Assembly (NCBI GenBank): GCA_022340185.1
Contig: JAJDOK010000042.1
Location: 1 to 48,410 of the forward strand
Source: Salaquimonas sp.
Lineage (GTDB): Bacteria; Pseudomonadota; Alphaproteobacteria; Rhizobiales; Rhizobiaceae
Length of the DNA stretch: 48,410 nucleotides
Direction: 5' to 3'
Numbering within the stretch: the first letter of the stretch is position 1; every line of letters begins with the position of its first letter. A program made the position numbers and the translations under genes. Positions 42,902 through 48,410 of this stretch are shown here, piece after piece. Below the pieces are notes generated by a model. The model ran no database searches. It was not told the DNA's origin and was given only the letters and a program-made list of their open reading frames with translations.

Positions 42902-45358
42902 TTGAGCGAATTGCCCGTGAATAACCTGCCAAGCCAGGCGCGTGTGGTGATCATCGGTGGTGGCGCGGTGGGTGCATCGAGCCTCTACCATCTGGCGAAA
43001 GCCGGCTGGACCGACTGCGTGCTTCTGGAAAAGAACGAATTGACCGCCGGCTCGACCTGGCATGCCGCCGGCAATGTGCCGACCTTTTCCTCCTCATGGT
43101 CGATCATGAACATGCAGCGCTATTCCGCCGAGCTCTATCGCGGGCTGGGGGAGGCGGTCGACTATCCGATGAACTACCACGTCACCGGTTCGGTGCGCCT
43201 CGGCCACACGAAGGAGCGGCTGCAGGAATTCAGGCGTGTCGCCGGCATGGGCCGCTATCAGGGTCTGGACCTCGACATCCTCACCCCCGATGAGATCAAA
43301 ACGCGTTATCCCTTTGCCGAGACTCATGAATTGACCGGCGCGCTCTACGATCCCTATGACGGCGACATCGACCCGGCACAATTAACCCAGGCGCTCGCCA
43401 AGGGCGCACGTGACATGGGTGCGAAAGTGATCCGTTTCTGCCCGGCGACTGGTGTGCGCCGCGAAGGCGAGGAATGGGTGATTTCGACGCCGAAGGGCGA
43501 CATACGCTGCGAGATCGTCGTCAACGCCGCAGGTTATTATGCCGGCGAGGTCGCAACAATGTTCGGTCGCGACCTGCCGATGATGGTGATGAGCCACCAG
43601 TACCTGCTGTTCGACAACATTCCCGAACTGGAAGCCTGGTCGAACGAGGTCGGCCACAAGCTGCCGCTGATGCGCGATGTGGATACCTCATACTATCTGC
43701 GCCAGGAGAAATTTGGCTTCAATCTCGGACCCTACGAGCGCAATTGCCGCGCGCATTGGGCGACGCCCGACGATCCGATACCGGCCGATTTCTCCTTCCA
43801 GCTTTTCCCCGACGATCTCGACCGGCTGGAATGGTATATCGGCGACGCCATGGCGCGTGTACCGATCCTCGGCACGGCGGGTCTGTCCAAGGTCATCAAC
43901 GGCCCGATTCCCTATTGCCCCGACGGCAATCCGCTGATCGGCCCGATGCCCGGTGTGCCGAACGCGTTCGAGGCCTGCGTCTTCACCTTCGGCATCTGCC
44001 AGGCCGGCGGCGCCGGCAAGGTGTTGGCCGAGTGGGTCACCGAGGGCGAAACCGAATGGGACATGTGGTCCTGCGACCCGCGCCGCTTCACCGATTATTG
44101 CGATCACGACTACTGCGTCGCCAAGGGCATGGAAGTCTACGGCCACGAATACGCGATCCATTTTCCCTTCCACCGCTGGCCGGCCGCGCCGGACAGAAAG
44201 CTCTCGCCCGTCCACAACCGGGTCAAGGCGATGGGCGCGCAGTTCGGCGCTTACAACGGTTGGGAGCGCGCCAACTGGTATGCACGCCCCGGCGACGACA
44301 TTTCGGAGGAGGGGACGCAAACCTGGGCACGCAAGGGCCCCTGGTTCGAGGCCGTCGGCGAGGAATGCCGCGCCGTGCGCGATGCCGCCGGCATCCTCGA
44401 CCTGCCGGGCTTCTCGCGCTTCAATCTGGAAGGTCCGGGTGCCGCCGAATGGCTGTCGCTCCAGATCACCGGTTCCGTGCCGAGACCGGGGCGTATCGGG
44501 CTCGCCTATTTCGCCGACGATCACGGCAGGATCGTCACCGAAATGTCGGTCGCGCGCCACAGTGAAGAGTTGATGACGCTGATCACTGCTGCCGCCGCGC
44601 AGTGGCACGATTACGAATGGCTCGCCGCCAATCTGCCGAAACAACTGACGCTGACGGATCGTACCGCCGAATACATGACGCAGATTTTGAGTGGTCCCGC
44701 TTCGCGTGCGATCCTCGCCGGATTGTGCTCTGCGGACCTGTCGCTGCCCTGGTTGACACATCAGGAAACCGAGATCGCCGGGCGCTGGGCAAAGCTGATC
44801 CGCGTCTCCTTCGCGGGCGAACTCGGCTGGGAGATTCACTCCAAGGTCGACGACACGCCCGCAATCTTCGACGCGGTGATGGAAGTCGGCAAGCCGCACG
44901 GGCTGAAACCCTTCGGCATGTTCGCGCTCAATTCGCTGCGGCTGGAAAAGGGGTACCGCGCCTGGAAGGGCGATCTTTCGACCGACTACACGGTGTTGCA
45001 GGGCGGGCTGGAACGCTTCGTCAACTGGGACAAGGAAGATTTCCGCGGCAAGGCAGCGCTCGCCGCCGAAAAGCAGGCAGGCGTGAAGAAGCGCTTCGTC
45101 ACGCTCACCGTCGAGGCCGGCGAATCCGATGCGCCCTACATGTCGACGCTGTGGCATGACGGCAAGGTCGTCGGCGAGACGACCTCGGGCGGCTGGGGTT
45201 ACCGGGTCGAGAAATCGATCGCGCTCGCCATGCTGCGCGCCGATCTCGCAGAACCCGGCACGAGGCTCGAGGTCGAGATATTCGGCGAGCGTTATCCCGC
45301 GACCGTGCAGCCTGACCAGCCGCTCCGGGATCCGAAGAATGAAAGGCTGCGCGCTTGA
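42902..45358 (+). CDS. Dimethylglycine/sarcosine dehydrogenase-like, FAD plus GcvT domains
   Basis: An 818-residue two-domain flavoprotein. The N-terminal half is a DAO-type FAD domain (VVIIGGGAVGASSLYHLAKAG, STWHAAG with the covalent-FAD His candidate), the C-terminal half a GcvT/aminomethyltransferase fold that binds folate. This is the architecture of dimethylglycine and sarcosine dehydrogenases, which oxidatively demethylate and pass the one-carbon unit to tetrahydrofolate. TTG at 42902 is the start: GGAGGAGG ends 5-6 bases before it, while the open frame upstream to 42824 has no site. Its stop overlaps the methyltransferase start (TTGA). Confidence 0.84.
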   Translation: MSELPVNNLPSQARVVIIGGGAVGASSLYHLAKAGWTDCVLLEKNELTAGSTWHAAGNVPTFSSSWSIMNMQRYSAELYRGLGEAVDYPMNYHVTGSVRLGHTKERLQEFRRVAGMGRYQGLDLDILTPDEIKTRYPFAETHELTGALYDPYDGDIDPAQLTQALAKGARDMGAKVIRFCPATGVRREGEEWVISTPKGDIRCEIVVNAAGYYAGEVATMFGRDLPMMVMSHQYLLFDNIPELEAWSNEVGHKLPLMRDVDTSYYLRQEKFGFNLGPYERNCRAHWATPDDPIPADFSFQLFPDDLDRLEWYIGDAMARVPILGTAGLSKVINGPIPYCPDGNPLIGPMPGVPNAFEACVFTFGICQAGGAGKVLAEWVTEGETEWDMWSCDPRRFTDYCDHDYCVAKGMEVYGHEYAIHFPFHRWPAAPDRKLSPVHNRVKAMGAQFGAYNGWERANWYARPGDDISEEGTQTWARKGPWFEAVGEECRAVRDAAGILDLPGFSRFNLEGPGAAEWLSLQITGSVPRPGRIGLAYFADDHGRIVTEMSVARHSEELMTLITAAAAQWHDYEWLAANLPKQLTLTDRTAEYMTQILSGPASRAILAGLCSADLSLPWLTHQETEIAGRWAKLIRVSFAGELGWEIHSKVDDTPAIFDAVMEVGKPHGLKPFGMFALNSLRLEKGYRAWKGDLSTDYTVLQGGLERFVNWDKEDFRGKAALAAEKQAGVKKRFVTLTVEAGESDAPYMSTLWHDGKVVGETTSGGWGYRVEKSIALAMLRADLAEPGTRLEVEIFGERYPATVQPDQPLRDPKNERLRA

Positions 45359-46248
45359 GCGAGATTGTTCTGCTCGATGGCGGCATGGGCCAGGAACTGG
45401 TCAGGCGTTCCGGCGATGAACCGACGCCGCTCTGGGCGACGCGGGTGATGATCGATCATCCAGGCCTGGTGCGGGCAATCCATGCCGACTATTTCGCCGC
45501 GGGAGCGACCATTGCCACGACCAACACCTACGCCATCCACCACGACCGGCTGCTCAGATATGATCTCGACGACCGGTTCGAGGAATTGCATCGCATGGCG
45601 CTTGATGAAGCGAAGGCGGCGCGAGACGCGCATGGCTCCGGCCGCATCGCGGGTTCGATCGGGCCGTTGGGAGCGTCCTATCGGCCGGACCTGCATCCCC
45701 CGAACGCCGAAGCCGTCGGTAAATACGCTGAAGTCGCGCATTTGTTGGCGCCCGAAGTCGATTTGATCCTGTGCGAGACGGCGGCGTCGCTCGCCGGTGC
45801 CCGTTCAGTCCTCGAAGGTGCATTGGCCGGCGGCAAGCCGGTCTGGCTGGCGGTGACCGTGGACGATGAGGACGGCACGAAGCTTCGCTCAGGCGAACCT
45901 GTGGCGGAAGTCTGCGCCATTGCCGCCGACGGCGCGTCGGCATTGCTGGCCAATTGTTCGGCGCCCGAGGCCATGGCCGCCGCGCTGGAACAGCTCGCGC
46001 CGGCCGGTTTGCCCTTCGGCGCCTATGCCAACGCCTTTACGCAGATCACCAAGGAATTCCTCAGGATCGGCGCAACGGTGGACGAGCTTGAGCCACGCCG
46101 CGACATGGGGCCGCAAGCCTATGCCGAATTCGCGCTTTCGTGGGTCGACATGGGCGCGACCATCGTCGGTGGCTGCTGCGAGACCGGTCCCGACCACATC
46201 GCAGCAATCGCCCGAGCGCTGAAAGCCGCCGGCCATGAGATCGTGTGA
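45355..46248 (+). CDS. Homocysteine S-methyltransferase family (betaine-homocysteine type)
   Basis: A 297-residue zinc methyltransferase. The zinc cysteines are Cys201 (LLANCSAPEA) and Cys274-Cys275 (VGGCCETGPDHI). It starts LLDGGMGQEL, the family pattern. Between two dimethylglycine dehydrogenase-like genes the likely reaction is glycine betaine + homocysteine to dimethylglycine + methionine, giving the next enzyme its substrate; S. meliloti uses a protein of this kind, as I recall. S-methylmethionine-homocysteine methyltransferase is the alternative. The start is TTG at 45355, overlapping the previous stop and preceded by AAAGG. Confidence 0.84.
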   Translation: MSEIVLLDGGMGQELVRRSGDEPTPLWATRVMIDHPGLVRAIHADYFAAGATIATTNTYAIHHDRLLRYDLDDRFEELHRMALDEAKAARDAHGSGRIAGSIGPLGASYRPDLHPPNAEAVGKYAEVAHLLAPEVDLILCETAASLAGARSVLEGALAGGKPVWLAVTVDDEDGTKLRSGEPVAEVCAIAADGASALLANCSAPEAMAAALEQLAPAGLPFGAYANAFTQITKEFLRIGATVDELEPRRDMGPQAYAEFALSWVDMGATIVGGCCETGPDHIAAIARALKAAGHEIV

Positions 46249-46251
46249 ACC

Positions 46252-48410
46252 ATGAGTGATATCCCATCGAAAGCCCGGGCGGTGATCATTGGCGGCGGCG
46301 TGTCGGGCTGTTCGGTCGCCTACCATCTGGCCAAGCTCGGCTGGAAGGATGTCGTGCTGCTGGAGCGGAAGCAGCTGAGCTGCGGTACGACGTGGCATGC
46401 GGCCGGGTTGATTGGCCAGTTGCGGGCTTCCGCCAACATGACCCGGCTGGCGAAGTACACCGCCGATCTCTACGCCGGACTTGAAGAGGAGACGGGACTG
46501 GCGACTGGCTTCAGCCAGCGCGGCTCGATCTCGCTGGCGCTGACGGCGGAGCGCCGCGAGGAACTGCTGCGCAACGCCACCATGGCGCGCGCCTATGGTG
46601 TCGCGGTCGAGGAGATTTCACCTGCCGAAGCGAAAGAGCGCTATCCGCATCTGGAAGTCGGTGACGTCACCTGCGCGATCCTCATTCCGGGCGACGGCCA
46701 GGCCGATCCGGCCAACGTCACACAAGCCTTGGCAAAAGGCGCGCGCCAGAAGGGCGTGAAGATCGTCGAGGGCGCGATTGTTACCGGCATCCGCCAGAAG
46801 GACGGCCGCGTCACCGGCGTCGATGTCGAGGTGGATGGCGAACGCACGCATATCGAGGCCGAGCATGTCGTCAACTGCGCCGGCATATGGGCGCGCGAAG
46901 TCGGCCAGATGGCGGGTGTGGTGGTGCCGCTGCATGCCTGCGAGCATTTCTACATCGTCACGGAAGCCATTCCCGGCCTTGAGCGCCTGCCGGTGCTGCG
47001 CGTCACCGACGAATGCGCTTATTACAAGGAGGATGCCGGGAAATTGATGCTCGGCGCCTTCGAGCCGAAGGCCAAGCCCTGGCCGCCAATCGGCCAGTCG
47101 ATCCCGAAGGAATTCTGCTTCGACCAGTTGCCGGAGGATTTCGACCATTTCGAGCCGATCCTGGAAATGGCGGTCAAGCGCATGCCGCTTCTGGCCGAAG
47201 CGGGCATCCACACCTTCTTCAATGGTCCGGAGAGCTTTACGCCGGACGACCGCTATTACCTCGGGCAAGCGCCCGAACTCGCCAATTACTGGGTGGCGGC
47301 GGGCTACAATTCGGTCGGTATCCAGTCTTCCGGCGGTGCCGGCATGGTGCTGGCGCAATGGATGGAGGATGGCGAACCGCCCTTCGATGTCTGGGATGTC
47401 GATATTCGCCGCGTCCAGCCCTTCCAGGTCAACAGGGCCTATCTGCGCGAGCGCGTCTCCGAGACGCTCGGCCTGCTCTATGCCGACCATTTTCCCCACC
47501 GCCAGCCGGTCACCTCGCGCGGCGTGTGCCGTTCGCCGGTGCATGAACAGTTAAAGGCGGCAGGTGCCGTCTTCGGCGAGACGGCCGGCTGGGAGCGCGC
47601 CAACTGGTTCGCCAATGATGGGCAGGAGAAAGAATACCGCTATTCATGGAAGCGCCAGAACTGGTTCGACAACCAGCGCGCCGAGCACATGGCGGTCCGC
47701 GAGGGTGTCGGCCTGTTCGACATGACCTCCTTCGGCAAGATCAGGGTCGAGGGCCGCGACGCCTGCACCTTCCTGCAGAAGCTCTGCGCCAATGACATCG
47801 ACGTGGAAGCCGGCCGCATCGTCTATACGCAGATGCTGAATGCGCGTGGCGGCATCGAGAGCGACCTGACCGTTACAAGGCTTTCGGAGACGGCCTTCCT
47901 GCTGGTCGTGCCCGGCGCGACCCTGCAACGCGACCTTGCCTGGCTCAGGAGACATGCCGGAGAGCAATTCGTCGTCGTCACCGACATCACCGCCGCCGAG
48001 GCGGTGTTCGCCATCATGGGTCCGAAGGCGCGTGAACTGATGCAGGCCGTCAGCCCGAACGATTTCTCCAATACCCATCACCCGTTCGGTACGATGCGCG
48101 AGATCGAGATCGGCTTCGGCATGGCGCGTGCCCACCGCGTGACTTACGTGGGCGAACTGGGCTGGGAGCTTTATGTCTCCTCCGATCAGGCCGCTCATGT
48201 CTTCGAGACGCTGACGGATGCAGGCACGGATCACGGCCTGAAGCTTGCCGGCCTGCACGCGCTCGATTCCTGCCGCATCGAAAAAGCCTTCCGTCATTTC
48301 GGCCACGACATCACCGACGAGGACCATGTGCTCGAGGCCGGCCTCGGCTTCGCGGTCAAGACGAAAAAGGGCGACTTCATCGGCCGCAACGCGGTGCTGC
48401 GCAAGAAGGA
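46252..48410 (+). CDS. Second dimethylglycine/sarcosine dehydrogenase-like protein (3' end outside window)
   Basis: At least 719 residues, open to the window edge. It starts MSDIPSKARAVIIGGGVSGC, with a DAO-type FAD domain, TTWHAAG, and a GcvT-like C-terminal half (VREGVGLFDMTSFGKIRVEG, GELGWELYVSSDQA). It is a paralogue of the gene at 42902 but not a recent copy: only the motifs and general layout match. The pair may handle the two demethylation steps dimethylglycine to sarcosine to glycine, or different methylated substrates. It starts 3 bases after the methyltransferase stop, so it belongs to the same operon. The last few residues are missing here. Confidence 0.86.
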   Translation, partial: MSDIPSKARAVIIGGGVSGCSVAYHLAKLGWKDVVLLERKQLSCGTTWHAAGLIGQLRASANMTRLAKYTADLYAGLEEETGLATGFSQRGSISLALTAERREELLRNATMARAYGVAVEEISPAEAKERYPHLEVGDVTCAILIPGDGQADPANVTQALAKGARQKGVKIVEGAIVTGIRQKDGRVTGVDVEVDGERTHIEAEHVVNCAGIWAREVGQMAGVVVPLHACEHFYIVTEAIPGLERLPVLRVTDECAYYKEDAGKLMLGAFEPKAKPWPPIGQSIPKEFCFDQLPEDFDHFEPILEMAVKRMPLLAEAGIHTFFNGPESFTPDDRYYLGQAPELANYWVAAGYNSVGIQSSGGAGMVLAQWMEDGEPPFDVWDVDIRRVQPFQVNRAYLRERVSETLGLLYADHFPHRQPVTSRGVCRSPVHEQLKAAGAVFGETAGWERANWFANDGQEKEYRYSWKRQNWFDNQRAEHMAVREGVGLFDMTSFGKIRVEGRDACTFLQKLCANDIDVEAGRIVYTQMLNARGGIESDLTVTRLSETAFLLVVPGATLQRDLAWLRRHAGEQFVVVTDITAAEAVFAIMGPKARELMQAVSPNDFSNTHHPFGTMREIEIGFGMARAHRVTYVGELGWELYVSSDQAAHVFETLTDAGTDHGLKLAGLHALDSCRIEKAFRHFGHDITDEDHVLEAGLGFAVKTKKGDFIGRNAVLRKK

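Overview
The window looks like chromosome of an alphaproteobacterium of the order Hyphomicrobiales (Rhizobiales), most likely near Phyllobacteriaceae/Mesorhizobium. The signs are high GC, a RirA-type Rrf2 regulator with its three cluster cysteines, an Irr-type ICE box, an alphaproteobacterial LexA box (GTTC-N7-GTTC) in front of an imuA-imuB-dnaE2 cassette, and RIME-like palindromic repeats. I saw no tRNA, rRNA, CRISPR array, insertion sequence or prophage. Most of the window is metabolic and stress-response core/accessory DNA. All assignments come from reading the sequence and from family knowledge; no database search was run.

Layout. 1-1186: tail of a Gly/Tyr-rich protein, its terminator, a gene-poor stretch and a GFA-family zinc protein. 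1187-5226 (-): a hydroxycinnamate (ferulate/p-coumarate) operon of CoA ligase, crotonase, MarR regulator and amidohydrolase, with a perfect MarR-type operator before the ligase. 5361-13632: an iron island with an orphan FbpA-like binding protein, divergent RirA, then imelysin, Bfd, bacterioferritin, a di-heme CxxCH oxidoreductase, a second imelysin and a Tat-exported DUF1513 protein. 13634-15123: aroQ and a MaoC/hot-dog hydratase. 15181-21110: LexA box and imuA-imuB-dnaE2. 21125-21508: hemP with iron-type operators. 21537-22946: class 3 aldehyde dehydrogenase. 23111-30932: hexuronate catabolism (uxuB, uxaC, uxuA), a TRAP transporter (dctM, dctQ, dctP) and a GntR regulator. 31008-33524: amidase and porin. 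33687-37105: P1B-type metal ATPase and a kinase-like/AAA protein. 37427-40657: MacA/MacB-type efflux pump in three genes. 40664-48410: FAD oxidase, LysR regulator and a glycine-betaine/dimethylglycine demethylation set (dimethylglycine dehydrogenase-like, betaine-homocysteine methyltransferase-like, and a second dehydrogenase running off the end).

Most notable observations: (1) a RIME-like repeat of about 210 bp inserted in frame into dnaE2, adding about 70 residues to the polymerase; (2) five sites of a shared 15-bp operator, GGAcAAaaTTAgTCm, before fbpA, rirA, the imelysin operon and hemP (two sites), which I propose is the RirA box of this genome; (3) a perfect ICE box beside one of these, suggesting combined Irr and RirA control; (4) a perfect FNR/FixK box before bfd-bfr; (5) a possible frameshift or GTG start in hemP.
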